From CAZNXJ01 sp964577115 (GTDB taxonomy: Bacteria; Planctomycetota; Planctomycetia; Pirellulales; Pirellulaceae), in NCBI GenBank assembly GCA_964577115.1, contig CAZNXJ010000021.1, positions 1-64,000 on the forward strand: a DNA stretch of 64,000 nt, written 5' to 3'. Positions 17,369 through 26,600 of this stretch are shown here, in pieces. Under the pieces are notes generated by a model. That model was not told where the DNA came from and searched no databases. It saw only the letters and a list, made by a program, of their open reading frames with translations. The number at the start of each line of letters is the position of its first letter. Position 1 is the first letter of the stretch. A program made the position numbers and the translations under genes.

Positions 17369-18295
17369 TCATCTGAGCCGGAACCGGATCGGGAGCAGTT
17401 CGACGGTGCTGACGTTTTGGCCGCCGCGACGTGCGGGCTGCCCGCGCCAGGTGCGGACCGCACTGACAGCCTCTTGATCGAGTAGTTCGTGGCCGCTCGA
17501 CTCGAAAACCTCGACGCGTTCGACCTGGCCCTGAGCGGATATGTGGAGACGCAAGAGAACCGTGCCTTCCAGCCCTCGCCGCACGGCTTCGGCCGGGTAG
17601 GAGGGGGGCCGGTTGCCGGTGAAGTCCGGCGGTAACGTCTCGTCGAGCCCGGCGCTTTGCTGAATCGCAATGCGCGACTCGGATGGAATCTCAACCCGCG
17701 TTCGGCTCTTGGCGAGCGGCGTTCGGACAATGTCCGCGACCCGAAGCTGCTGCGCATCATGGTTTGTCGCACGCATCACTTCGGCACGAGGAACCACCGG
17801 AGCGTCCGCAGCCAACCACTCGCTCGGATCGGCGGCCTGCGTGTCAAGGATAAGATTCGCACGGCCCATGGACACCTCGGCCGGCTGAAGCGGGTCGAGA
17901 GCCGGTGAGGGCGGCAACGTGGGGTCGGCCGAATCATCGCGAGGCGCGTCGAGCGGGCTCTCGAACGGAACCGGCTCACGAGCTTCCGGGGTAGCGTACG
18001 AGGCTTCGAGATAGATCGCGTTTTGAAGGCCGGAAACGGAAAACCGCTCGGCAGCAGATGTCCACCCGGTGTAAAGCACGGCGGTTCCCGTGGCATGAAG
18101 CAGCACCGAGGCAGCCACCGCCCGGCTCCATACCGGTCGGCATATGCGGCGCGTGAACGTACTCGCAGAAATACTCGTCAATCCCCGTGCCCCGACCGCA
18201 AACGTCGGCTCGCGGCGCCAATCGCTGACAAGCCGTTCAAGGACATCGATCCTCTCGAATTCAGCGTATGTCCCCGGTGCGCCGCAGGCAAGCAA
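17369..18295 (-). CDS. tonB: TonB family energy-transducing protein
   Basis: The 308-aa product ends in a typical TonB C-terminal domain: PPSYPAEAVRRGLEGTVLLR, then VFESSGHELLDQEAV and WRGQPARRG. An N-terminal hydrophobic segment (about residues 58-78) serves as inner-membrane anchor, followed by a variable Pro/Glu-containing spacer. It would link ExbB/ExbD to the TonB-dependent receptor at 20167. It is the last gene of the minus-strand operon QW-repeat protein, hemP, tonB, with 43 nt to hemP. The start is uncertain: the only start opening the full frame is a TTG at 18295, and no ATG occurs before the anchor. Confidence 0.9.
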   Translation of the reverse strand: MLACGAPGTYAEFERIDVLERLVSDWRREPTFAVGARGLTSISASTFTRRICRPVWSRAVAASVLLHATGTAVLYTGWTSAAERFSVSGLQNAIYLEASYATPEAREPVPFESPLDAPRDDSADPTLPPSPALDPLQPAEVSMGRANLILDTQAADPSEWLAADAPVVPRAEVMRATNHDAQQLRVADIVRTPLAKSRTRVEIPSESRIAIQQSAGLDETLPPDFTGNRPPSYPAEAVRRGLEGTVLLRLHISAQGQVERVEVFESSGHELLDQEAVSAVRTWRGQPARRGGQNVSTVELLPIRFRLR

Positions 18296-18338
18296 CCGCC
18301 GACACGAGAAACGTCATGCGAAGCGATTGCGCCGCATT

Positions 18339-18527
18339 TCACTTCGACAAATACAACTTGCCGCGAGTCGTCAGGCGCAGTCGGTACATGTCTCCGCCAT
18401 GTTCAATCCACACCTCGCGGCGTCCTTGCAGAAGGTCCTCCGAACGCAGCACCAGCGGCCGCTGCGCTTGCGCGCCGGCGACCGCTGGTGCGTTGTCGGA
18501 GGCCGATTGCGCTTGCTCGTCAGTCAT
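18339..18527 (-). CDS. hemP: Hemin uptake protein HemP/HmuP-like
   Basis: The 62-aa product matches the small HemP family: after a 25-residue variable N terminus comes LLQGRREVWIEHGGDMYRLR, followed by LTTRGKLYLSK. HemP members are found beside haem-uptake receptors. In some bacteria the homologue HmuP activates haem-receptor expression. Its position between a QW-repeat gene and tonB, opposite a TonB-dependent receptor, is the best clue that this region handles haem or iron. Confidence 0.85.
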   Translation of the reverse strand: MTDEQAQSASDNAPAVAGAQAQRPLVLRSEDLLQGRREVWIEHGGDMYRLRLTTRGKLYLSK

Positions 18528-18572
18528 CCCTTCTCGCTCTGCGGGAAGATGGAACGCAACTATCGCGTTGCC

Positions 18573-19718
18573 TCAGCGCACGGATGGTTCGGCGCGCGTC
18601 GCATCCGGCCGGCAATAGCTCAGCGCAAGCAGGGCGAACCCGGTGGCCAGGTTCGGGTCACCCTCCATCCAGCGCTCGTTCGAGTTGCTCCACGACCCAT
18701 CCGGCCGCTGCCGTTCCGCCAGTGCCGCCAGCAATTCGGCGCGCCAGTCATGCTGCTGACCGGCATCGTCAGTTAGCGTTGATTCGCCGACTGCGCCGAG
18801 CGCTTTCGCGAAGACGTGGTAGTAGTAATACAGTCCCGCATCGCCCATCCCGGGATTCGAGTCGAGGTCGTAATGCCGACGAATCCATGCCAAAGCCGCT
18901 GTGACTCGCGGATCGTCGGCGTCGACGCCAGCGTAGAGCATGCTCTTGAGTCCGCTATAGGTCATGGCGCCGTAGCTGCGGAGCCCGCCGTCGGCGGTTT
19001 CGCCGGCCGGGCTCGAGCCGCCCGCGGCCACCGTGTAATAGAACCCACCGTCATTCACCTTCGAGGCGAACTCAGTCGTGTTGTGCTCGCTTTCCAAGTT
19101 CTGGCAGCGCGACACAAACAGGAGGGCTCGCTGCACCGCCTCACTGTCCTCGCCGTTGCCGGCCGCGCGCAGTGCATCGATGAGAAAGCTGGTGTTCGAC
19201 AGGTCGGGCCGCTTGTTTTGCCCGTAGCCTCCGCCACCGTATTCCGGATCGGCCGGCGTTTTTCCATCGTCTTCTGCCCACTGGATTCCCTTCAGGAACT
19301 TGTCAGCACGCTCAATAACCTTTCCAAAGCGCTTGTCTTGCCCCGCGGCAGCTAGACACACGACGGTTACGGCCGTTTCGTAGTTTTGGAAGAACGAACC
19401 GGGCTGATAGATCCCGCCGTCTTCCTGCACGAACGACTCCAAGTACTCGAGGCTCCGCGCCACGGCCGGGTCATCCGCTGGCACGCCGTGGCGCAACAAC
19501 GCCGTCGTCACGAGCGCCGTCGGACCGATACCCGCCGCCTTGCTATAGGAGCCATCGGGAGCCTGGCCCGTTGATTTGAGATAGTCGATTGCCTTGGACA
19601 CCACGCGGTCGTATGTGGCTTGGTCGAGCGAGCCGGCGGACTGCGCGAATACCACGCCGCCGCACATCGTCAGGATTACAAAAAGTGCCAACCGCCCGGG
19701 TGCATGTGTCCAAGCCAT
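18573..19718 (-). CDS. Secreted squalene-cyclase-like (QW-repeat) protein in a tonB operon
   Basis: The 381-aa product has a signal peptide (residues 1-25, GVVFAQ) and then an alpha/alpha-toroid made of prenyltransferase/squalene-oxidase repeats (KSTGQAPDGSYS, DGGIYQPGS, QRPDGSWSNSNERW). No DxDD catalytic motif is visible. It is exported, unlike real terpene cyclases, so a binding or scaffold role is more likely. It is the first gene of the operon with hemP (45 nt) and tonB. AGGTGAG lies upstream of the ATG. The divergent TonB-dependent receptor begins 448 bases away. Confidence 0.88.
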   Translation of the reverse strand: MAWTHAPGRLALFVILTMCGGVVFAQSAGSLDQATYDRVVSKAIDYLKSTGQAPDGSYSKAAGIGPTALVTTALLRHGVPADDPAVARSLEYLESFVQEDGGIYQPGSFFQNYETAVTVVCLAAAGQDKRFGKVIERADKFLKGIQWAEDDGKTPADPEYGGGGYGQNKRPDLSNTSFLIDALRAAGNGEDSEAVQRALLFVSRCQNLESEHNTTEFASKVNDGGFYYTVAAGGSSPAGETADGGLRSYGAMTYSGLKSMLYAGVDADDPRVTAALAWIRRHYDLDSNPGMGDAGLYYYYHVFAKALGAVGESTLTDDAGQQHDWRAELLAALAERQRPDGSWSNSNERWMEGDPNLATGFALLALSYCRPDATRAEPSVR

Positions 19719-20166
19719 CGAGTCTCACCTGCGCATGAAAATGTTCCCAATGTCGCGTCGGCGCGGAAGGGGCGCACAACGACCTGGGGCCGAGACTTAG
19801 CACGCCGCGTGCCGGGCAGGGTGGAACATCGAACCCCCGGGATTTGCCGCATGATTCGCCCGCGGCGCCCTTCGCAGGGAACGTCGCACCTGGCGTTTTT
19901 TTCGGCGCCGGTGGCGAATTTTTCGACAGTCCGCAGGCGATCGTTTGCCGTACCTCGGCGGCCAGGAACGCCCGAGTAGCGCAGAGCAGAGCAGGAGCGT
20001 TGCGAAGCGGCGAATTCGGATGAGGCAGACTATGCGGGTGGGAATGCGCCGCTCTCAAGGTTTGTAGTGGTTGTTCCGAGAAGACACTAGACGCAGAACG
20101 TTCCGACACGGCCTAGCATCGTCGCCACGTCCGGAGGACCGTTCACCAGCGAGAAAGCGGCCGACC
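19719..20166. other. Divergent intergenic region, QW-repeat/hemP/tonB operon versus TonB-dependent receptor
   Basis: About 450 bases between two divergent transcription units that probably share regulation. I looked for a Fur-like AT-rich palindrome and for consensus -35/-10 pairs on both strands and found none that convince. Two short similar T-runs (GGCGTTTTTTTCG and GGCGAATTTTTCG, around 19893-19925) are the only notable feature. Confidence 0.4.
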
Positions 20167-22404
20167 ATGTATCGTCGAGCTCTCATCGGACTCGGTCTGC
20201 TGTTTGCGCCCAGCATGCCGCTCATTGCCCAGGACGATTTTTCGAACCGGTATCAGATGACTGCCAGCTACTTTCAGGAAGAGGAGCCGGAGGGGACGCT
20301 GCCGCCCATCGAAGTGCGTCCCGACGAGCAGGAAGAAGCTCCGTCCGCCATATTGGCGGAGCCCCTGAACGCCTTTCCGTCGGTGCCCGACTTCTCGATG
20401 AGCTTTCCGAGCTTGTCGGACCAGCAGCTCGGACTACCAGGACCGTTCGGCGAAAACACCGGTATCCTTCGTAGCCAGCAGTCGCTGTTCGACACGCCCG
20501 CGGCCGCTTCAGTGCGCACACGCGACGAAATTCTCGAACGGCAGGCGCCCGACATGTTCCATGCACTGCAAAACGAAGTTGGCGTTTTGCTCCAGAGCAC
20601 GGCCGCGGGACAAGCGTCGCCGTTCATCCGCGGTCTGACCGGTCAACAGGTTCTGATCCTCGTCGACGGCATTCGTCTCAACAATTCGATCTTCCGCCGC
20701 GGTCCAAACCAGTACTTCAACACCATCGATCCCGGTATGGTCGACCACATCGAAGTCCTGCGAGGGCAGGGGGCCGTCCAGTGGGGATCGGATGCAATCG
20801 GCGGCGCGATTAACATCGTCACGCGAAGTGCGGACCCGCTGAGCGGCGCGTATGGCGATGGCTATGTGAGCCGCGAATTCACCCAGTACTTCAATACATC
20901 CAACTCTTCGCCCTATAGCCGCCTGAGCGTCGAAGGTTCGGTCGGTCCGACCAGCGTCTTCGGGGGTGGCAGTTTCATGTCAGTTCATGACCTGGACACG
21001 GGCTTCGATGACTTCCCCCGCCAACCAGGCACGAGCTATCAGCAATACGCCGGGGATGTGAAGTTCAACTACTTGCTGAGCGACTCCGAGCTGCTCACGT
21101 TCGCCGTCCAGCACTTCGAACAGGAAGATCTGGCGCGCAGTGACCGCTTTCCGGGCTACCCCCTGGACCGCGGCAGCAGCAATACGTTTGGCAGCGCGAC
21201 ATTTTTCGATCCGCAGCAGCGGGACCTCGCCTACATTCGCTATCAGGCCCTCGATCCGCTGGAAGGATTGTTCGATGCCGTGACCTTCACCAGCTCGTAT
21301 CACCGCCAGCGCGAGGTGCTAACGCGTGGCGTGCCGACGGACCGATTCCAGGAAACTGATGTCGAAACGACCGGTCTTCAAGCCGTCGCGTCCAAGGACC
21401 TCGAAGCATTCGGCAAGTGGACGACGGGCGTCGACTGGTACTATGACGACGTGGACTCGCCATTCGGCGGATCCGCAAGCGGTCCGATCGTGCCCGATGA
21501 CGCCTGGTATCGGCGTGCGGGATGGTTTCTGAACTGGGAGGTATGGCTCACGCAGCGTCTCAAAGCGACAGCGGGCGCTCGGTACGAGTCGATCGAAACC
21601 GCGGGAACTCCCGTCGTGATGGATACGCCAGTGTACATCAATCCCAGCTACGACGATCTGATCGGGCAGATCGGCGGCGTGTATGAATTGACGCAGGAGG
21701 TGCACCTGGTCGGTTCGGTCTCCGAGGGCTTTCGCGCGCCGAATCTGGACGACCTGATGGCGAACAACCCGAATGTCCTACAGCAGGGGCAAAGCCTGCC
21801 AAGCCTCGGTTTGACGCCCGAGCATTCGATCAATTACGAGCTCGGCGTCAAAACCAATTTCGACCGGCTACGCACCCAAGCGTTTGTCTACTGGATTGAC
21901 CTAAAGGACAATATGGTCTCGATCACTGGAGCGCCGAATACGTTCGAGACGGCCAATCAGGACTCGTACCTTCAAGGCGTCGAGCTGAACGGCGAATACT
22001 TGCTCAACGACGGCTGGTCGCTGTACGGGAACTTCTGGCACACCTACGGCATCAACCGAGTGACCGACGCACCGCTCAGCCGAGTGCCGCCGACACAGGG
22101 CATCGCCGGTGTTCGCTGGCGCGAATCCCGGCTGCGCAGCTATGCGACGATGTACGTCTGGATGTCCGATCGGCAGGATCGCCTGGATCCAGTACGGGAC
22201 GTCACCGACGAACGGATTCCCCTCGGCGGTACCCCCGGCTTCGCGACGCTCAATTTTCGCTGCGGTCGCACATTTGGCGCAAGCGATCAGCATCGGGCCA
22301 GCTTGAGCCTCGAGAACATCACGGATCAGCCGTATCTCGTCCACGGCTCCGGAGTCCTCGGCACTGGCGTCACAGCCCGGCTCGGCTACTCGCTGCTGTA
22401 TTGA
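20167..22404 (+). CDS. TonB-dependent outer-membrane receptor
   Basis: The 745-aa product has a signal peptide (residues 1-20), a short acidic linker, a plug domain at about residues 110-230 (RTRDEILERQAPDMFHALQN, SPFIRGLTGQQVLILVDGIR, VEVLRG-like IEVLRGQGAVQWGSDAIGGA) and a beta-barrel to the end. The last residues SLLY form the aromatic terminus used by the outer-membrane assembly machinery. The plug sequences resemble haem and siderophore receptors. Genomic neighbours hemP and tonB favour haem or iron-chelate uptake. ATG 20167 is chosen because it starts the signal peptide; the open frame upstream is Arg-rich. Confidence 0.93.
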   Translation: MYRRALIGLGLLFAPSMPLIAQDDFSNRYQMTASYFQEEEPEGTLPPIEVRPDEQEEAPSAILAEPLNAFPSVPDFSMSFPSLSDQQLGLPGPFGENTGILRSQQSLFDTPAAASVRTRDEILERQAPDMFHALQNEVGVLLQSTAAGQASPFIRGLTGQQVLILVDGIRLNNSIFRRGPNQYFNTIDPGMVDHIEVLRGQGAVQWGSDAIGGAINIVTRSADPLSGAYGDGYVSREFTQYFNTSNSSPYSRLSVEGSVGPTSVFGGGSFMSVHDLDTGFDDFPRQPGTSYQQYAGDVKFNYLLSDSELLTFAVQHFEQEDLARSDRFPGYPLDRGSSNTFGSATFFDPQQRDLAYIRYQALDPLEGLFDAVTFTSSYHRQREVLTRGVPTDRFQETDVETTGLQAVASKDLEAFGKWTTGVDWYYDDVDSPFGGSASGPIVPDDAWYRRAGWFLNWEVWLTQRLKATAGARYESIETAGTPVVMDTPVYINPSYDDLIGQIGGVYELTQEVHLVGSVSEGFRAPNLDDLMANNPNVLQQGQSLPSLGLTPEHSINYELGVKTNFDRLRTQAFVYWIDLKDNMVSITGAPNTFETANQDSYLQGVELNGEYLLNDGWSLYGNFWHTYGINRVTDAPLSRVPPTQGIAGVRWRESRLRSYATMYVWMSDRQDRLDPVRDVTDERIPLGGTPGFATLNFRCGRTFGASDQHRASLSLENITDQPYLVHGSGVLGTGVTARLGYSLLY

Positions 22405-22438
22405 GCAGTAGTGAAGTGCATCGAGCACTTCGTCCGTG

Positions 22439-24580
22439 CTAATTCGTGCTTGGCGCGGCCTCCGCCTTTTTGTCGAGCCCATAATCGAGCTCGGGTGCCG
22501 GCGGGTCGCCGCCATCACCTTTTAGGTAGTGTTCCATCCAACGCATCAGTCGCAGGTTGTAGTCGAGCCGAGCGGCGGCGCGGCGGTTACCGTGTCCCTC
22601 GCCCGGATAAAGCACTAGGCGAACCGGCGTTTTGCCGAGCAGCTTCAGAGTACGGTAGAGCTCGAGCGACTGCGATGGATGCACGCGCGGGTCGTCTTCA
22701 CCGTGGAGAATCAAGAGCGGCGTCCGAGCCTGCTCGGCGTAGTAAATCGGACTTCGCTCGAGAAAGTACTGCCAGTCCTCCCAGACGCGTTTGCGGTGAT
22801 GCACGAGGTACATCTCGTCGGGGATATCGGTCGTTCCCGACTTGGATAAGTTGTTGCTGATCCCGACGAACATCACGCCCGCCGCGAATCGGTCGCTGTA
22901 TCGCGTCGAACACCATGCAGTGGCATAACCACCGTAAGAGCCGCCCGTCACACCAACCTTGGCTTTATCCACGAGCCCCATCTCGATCAGGTGATCGACG
23001 CCATCCACAAGATCGTCGAATTCTTTGCCAGCCGCGTCCTGCTGGTGAGCCTTCGCGAAGGCCACGCCGCGCCCGGTGCTGCCGCGGTAGTTGGGATAAA
23101 ACACCGCGAAGCCCCTGCCGGCCGCGACCTGACCGGGATTCGAATAGGTGGTCACCCACCCATTGGAAACATGGGACTCTGGCCCGCCGTGCACGGCCAG
23201 GACGAGCGGATAACGCGTCCCGGATTGCTCATGGAGCGGGCGAACAAGAACACCTTCGATGGTTTCGCCGTCGCGCGCTTTGTAGCGGATGACCTCTTGC
23301 GCGGCGAGCGCCCGCTGGTCAAGCCACGGGTTGCTGTTCGTTAACCGTTCGAGCGACTCGCCTCGCAGTACAAACACTTCCGCCGGGTGCGTCCGCGCAT
23401 GGGCCAGAAAAGCGGCCGTTCCCGTATCGGCGCTGTACGAGAAATCCACGAGAACCTGTTCCTGCTTCGGCTCGATGATCAGCCGCCGCTCGCCGCGTAC
23501 ATTCACTTCCCCGTACGCGGTGAAACAACCATCCGCGGCCACGAATAACAACGTCTCGGCATCCTTCCATTCGATCAGGCTGATGTTCGGCAGGTAGTCT
23601 TTCATCAACTCGCGCATCGAGCCGTCGGCCGGGTTGCCGAGCATCAGCCGTCCTTCCGACGGATCGTTAATGTCTTCGCCCGAGAGAAACGCCACATGCT
23701 TGCCGTCAGGGCTCCAGGCGGCGCTGCCAAGTTTTCCCGGGTTTTCGATCTTCGCGACGATTTCGCCCGATGCGGGATCCACGACGCGCAGCCGGCGATA
23801 CATGAAGTGGTAATCGATCAGCGGCTTGTCGGTTAGCGCAACGAGGAGCCGTTTACCGTCCGGGCTCCAATGCAGCTCGGACGCGGTCCCCGGTAGGTCG
23901 AGCGCACGCGGCTCGTCATCCGTCTCGGGATCGGCATCCGCCAGCCACACCTTCACCGGCTGTAGTTGCTCTTCATAGATCTTTGCGTTGAATCCCTTGT
24001 CGCGCAGTTTCTTCCGCTCTTCGGGTTCCGGCTCGGTCGCCAGTAGCGCCAGTTGCTCACCGTCGGGCCGCCAGTCGTAATCGGTGATGGCCGTCTTGAG
24101 CCGCACGAGCCGGCGGGCTTCGCCGCCGTTCATCGAGATCTGATAAAGTGACGTTTCCTTGTCATTCGACCGTTTGGCGAGAAACGTCAGCGACTGTCCG
24201 TCGGGCGCCCACTGCACTTTCGAGACGTTCACCGAACCGGTCACGAAGGGGCGCGAGTTACCATCGAGCCCGACGACATGCAGTTCGGACCAGTTCGCCC
24301 CGTTATCTTCGCTCTTCAAGTCCCGCGGGACGCTCAGCACATACGCCACCAGCTGTCCGTCCGGCGATATCTTTGCCTCCGTTACCATCCGCAGACGCGC
24401 CACGTCGTGAGGCGACAGCGGCTGGTTCTGCTGTGCACCAACGGTTGCTGCGTGCAGCAGTGCACCGCAGAGAAATACGAACAGTACGAAAGCCATCGAC
24501 CACGACCGCCGAGCGGATACGCGGGCGTCCCAAGTTCGCGCAAGGGCTGTGCCATGGGCCGTCATCGTCCGTCGTTGCAT
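22439..24580 (-). CDS. S9 family (prolyl oligopeptidase-like) serine peptidase
   Basis: The 713-aa product has an N-terminal export signal (hydrophobic stretch ending GAQQ), a TolB/DPP-like beta-propeller domain (repeats such as ISPDGQLVAY, WAPDGQSLTFLA, WRPDGEQLALLA, WSPDGKRLLVAL) and a C-terminal alpha/beta-hydrolase. The nucleophile is in GGSYGGY (Ser548). The acid lies in HGEDDPRVH and the His in PGEGHGNRR. It should cleave short peptides in the periplasm. I place the start at ATG 24580 because AGGTGAG lies 3 nt before it; an in-frame ATG 45 bases upstream has no such site. Convergent with the TonB-dependent receptor, 34 nt apart. Confidence 0.93.
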   Translation of the reverse strand: MQRRTMTAHGTALARTWDARVSARRSWSMAFVLFVFLCGALLHAATVGAQQNQPLSPHDVARLRMVTEAKISPDGQLVAYVLSVPRDLKSEDNGANWSELHVVGLDGNSRPFVTGSVNVSKVQWAPDGQSLTFLAKRSNDKETSLYQISMNGGEARRLVRLKTAITDYDWRPDGEQLALLATEPEPEERKKLRDKGFNAKIYEEQLQPVKVWLADADPETDDEPRALDLPGTASELHWSPDGKRLLVALTDKPLIDYHFMYRRLRVVDPASGEIVAKIENPGKLGSAAWSPDGKHVAFLSGEDINDPSEGRLMLGNPADGSMRELMKDYLPNISLIEWKDAETLLFVAADGCFTAYGEVNVRGERRLIIEPKQEQVLVDFSYSADTGTAAFLAHARTHPAEVFVLRGESLERLTNSNPWLDQRALAAQEVIRYKARDGETIEGVLVRPLHEQSGTRYPLVLAVHGGPESHVSNGWVTTYSNPGQVAAGRGFAVFYPNYRGSTGRGVAFAKAHQQDAAGKEFDDLVDGVDHLIEMGLVDKAKVGVTGGSYGGYATAWCSTRYSDRFAAGVMFVGISNNLSKSGTTDIPDEMYLVHHRKRVWEDWQYFLERSPIYYAEQARTPLLILHGEDDPRVHPSQSLELYRTLKLLGKTPVRLVLYPGEGHGNRRAAARLDYNLRLMRWMEHYLKGDGGDPPAPELDYGLDKKAEAAPSTN

Positions 24581-24706
24581 TCGCTCACCTGTTGTTACAC
24601 GCTCGAGTTTGTCCTGACTATCCACGAGCCCCGCGCGGTATGCGAGGCCGCCTCATGACACTCCAACCTTACCATCCGCCCGCGGAGGTTTGGGGACCGC
24701 GTGGGA

Positions 24707-26407
24707 TTATTCCGCTGGAGTTGCTTCGGCTGAATCGCCGGCCGGTAGGTCACGCACCAGATGCACAGGTGCCTTCACGCTCTGCCATACCACCGGAGTA
24801 ATCTTCTCGTTCTCCTCGGCAGAGAATCCCGCCAGCACCACCACATCGTCCCCTCGCCACATGACACGTATCTCGTCATTGGCGAACGCGTGCTTCCATT
24901 CTCCTTGATTTCGCTCGTCGGAAGACTCCCCCTTCGCAAATGCCGCCGCAAGCTGCTCGGCAAGCGCGTCATCGTCGAGCTTCGTCGCCGCTCGGCCTTC
25001 CGTATTGTCACCCGCGCGAAGCTCGACAAAGTAGCGACTGACCTGGTCCGCGAACTCGGCGGCGTCCTGCGGGCTGTCCCAGGTGGTGAACCAGGTGAGC
25101 CCCAGCTGCCCATCGGCGCGCTCGTAAACTTCGTAGCGATCGCCATCCCATCCAGCGGCAGCCGCATCGCCCGTGGAATGACGCTCGAACAAGATCGACA
25201 TTTGCAGCTCGCCCAAGGTGTCGCTGCCGAGCGACGTCCACGCATCGCCGAGCTGCTCGGCGAGCTCCGGCAATTCGATGCCCGTCGGCACATCCCGCTC
25301 GCCCCAATATTTTTCCGGGTGCAGGATCTGTTCGGTCGAGAGCGGAGGATCCCGGAAAGCCTGGTTGATGGCGTCCCAACCATTGCGGTTGGTTAAATGC
25401 AGCACGAACACAATGCCCTTGTGATACGGAAACACGAGCGTCCGCCGGAAAATCGAGGGTGCCGTCCGCATCGTCCGGCCGCCGAAAATCGACATCGTGA
25501 CATTCAGGATCTGGAACGTCGCATCCATCCGCGCGGGCTCGATCTGAACCAGCAGCTCGGAAGTCGCTTCCCCTTTAAGCATTTCGCTCATCATGACGAG
25601 CGTTGCTTCACCTTCCACTAGCGCGGCGACGGCCATCGCCATGTCTTCGTTGTGGCGCGTCGCATTGTCCAGAGCGGAAAGATCAAAGTGCTGATCGGCC
25701 AGCGCATGAGTCATTTCATGCGAGAGCGTGGTCCGCTGTTCGGCCGTGTTAAATTCGTCTCCCTTGAACCACCGTGTGAGAATGGTGCGTTTGACCGGAT
25801 CCTCGAGGATGAGGAACATTTCTTTGGTGCGTGCATTGTAAAAGCCGCCGATTTGTTCGGTGTAGAGATTAATCAGCAGCTCTTCGACATTCATCGACGC
25901 CGGGACGAATCCAAAAACTTTGAGCGCTCGATCCATCCGCTTCATCTCCTCGTCGGAGACTTCCTTCTCGAGCTCCGCCACTATGTAATCTTTGAGCTGC
26001 GAGCGCGTCATGAAGCGCGGCTGAATAGGGTGCTTCATCGGCAGCTTGCGGATGCTCGGCACCAGCCGTTCATAGGCGTTCTTGTACTGCGTCAGCGCTT
26101 CTTCATATTTCTTCTCTTTGGCCAACCGATCGCCTTCCGCCAGCAGGCGAGCTGCTTCCGACTGGGACGCCGTGTCGGCGTCGGCGTTTGATGGCGCGTC
26201 GTCAGTCTCCTCCGCCTCGGCCGCCGGGTCGCTCGGTCGTTCCGCCCCATCACTGGCCGCCTCCTCCACGGCTTCGCTGACGGTCGCGGTGGGACCTTGC
26301 TGAGCGTCCGTGGTGGACCACGCGGACAGGATCGGAGCCCACAGTGCAATTAGGAACCCGAGTTTCCAGGCGCGAGCGCGCGATTGAAACGGAAAAAGCA
26401 TGAACAT
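24707..26407 (-). CDS. Exported zincin-type metallopeptidase-like protein
   Basis: The 566-aa product has an N-terminal export signal and an acidic Ala/Asp/Glu-rich segment (residues 40-85), then a helical TPR-like stretch. The centre carries an HExxH zinc motif (HEMTH, residues 230-234) in the context TLSHEMTHALADQHFDL. About 30 residues later EGEAT could supply the third zinc ligand, as in gluzincins. Similar HEMTHAL proteins occur in planctomycetes and Chloroflexi without known substrates. The first ATG (26407) has GAGG only 4 nt before it; the third codon ATG (26401) has better spacing and may be the true start. Confidence 0.8.
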   Translation of the reverse strand: MFMLFPFQSRARAWKLGFLIALWAPILSAWSTTDAQQGPTATVSEAVEEAASDGAERPSDPAAEAEETDDAPSNADADTASQSEAARLLAEGDRLAKEKKYEEALTQYKNAYERLVPSIRKLPMKHPIQPRFMTRSQLKDYIVAELEKEVSDEEMKRMDRALKVFGFVPASMNVEELLINLYTEQIGGFYNARTKEMFLILEDPVKRTILTRWFKGDEFNTAEQRTTLSHEMTHALADQHFDLSALDNATRHNEDMAMAVAALVEGEATLVMMSEMLKGEATSELLVQIEPARMDATFQILNVTMSIFGGRTMRTAPSIFRRTLVFPYHKGIVFVLHLTNRNGWDAINQAFRDPPLSTEQILHPEKYWGERDVPTGIELPELAEQLGDAWTSLGSDTLGELQMSILFERHSTGDAAAAGWDGDRYEVYERADGQLGLTWFTTWDSPQDAAEFADQVSRYFVELRAGDNTEGRAATKLDDDALAEQLAAAFAKGESSDERNQGEWKHAFANDEIRVMWRGDDVVVLAGFSAEENEKITPVVWQSVKAPVHLVRDLPAGDSAEATPAE

Positions 26408-26600
26408 GCCTCATGACGGATACGATGGTGCCCGACTCCCAGGCCGGGTATCCCAAGAATACCACGTCGCCGCGTAAAAGCACGGGCGCCCCCTTACCGG
26501 CGGCCCTAGAATACCTACAGCGGTATCCAGGGCGGCGGCACTCGACTTGCCGAGCATTAACTCCGCCGCCGTATCGCGCCATCCGCTGAAGGAGCTAACG

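Noticed and set aside
19719..20166. Fur box between the hemP/tonB operon and the receptor
   Set aside because: No AT-rich 19-bp palindrome resembling GATAATGATAATCATTATC was found.
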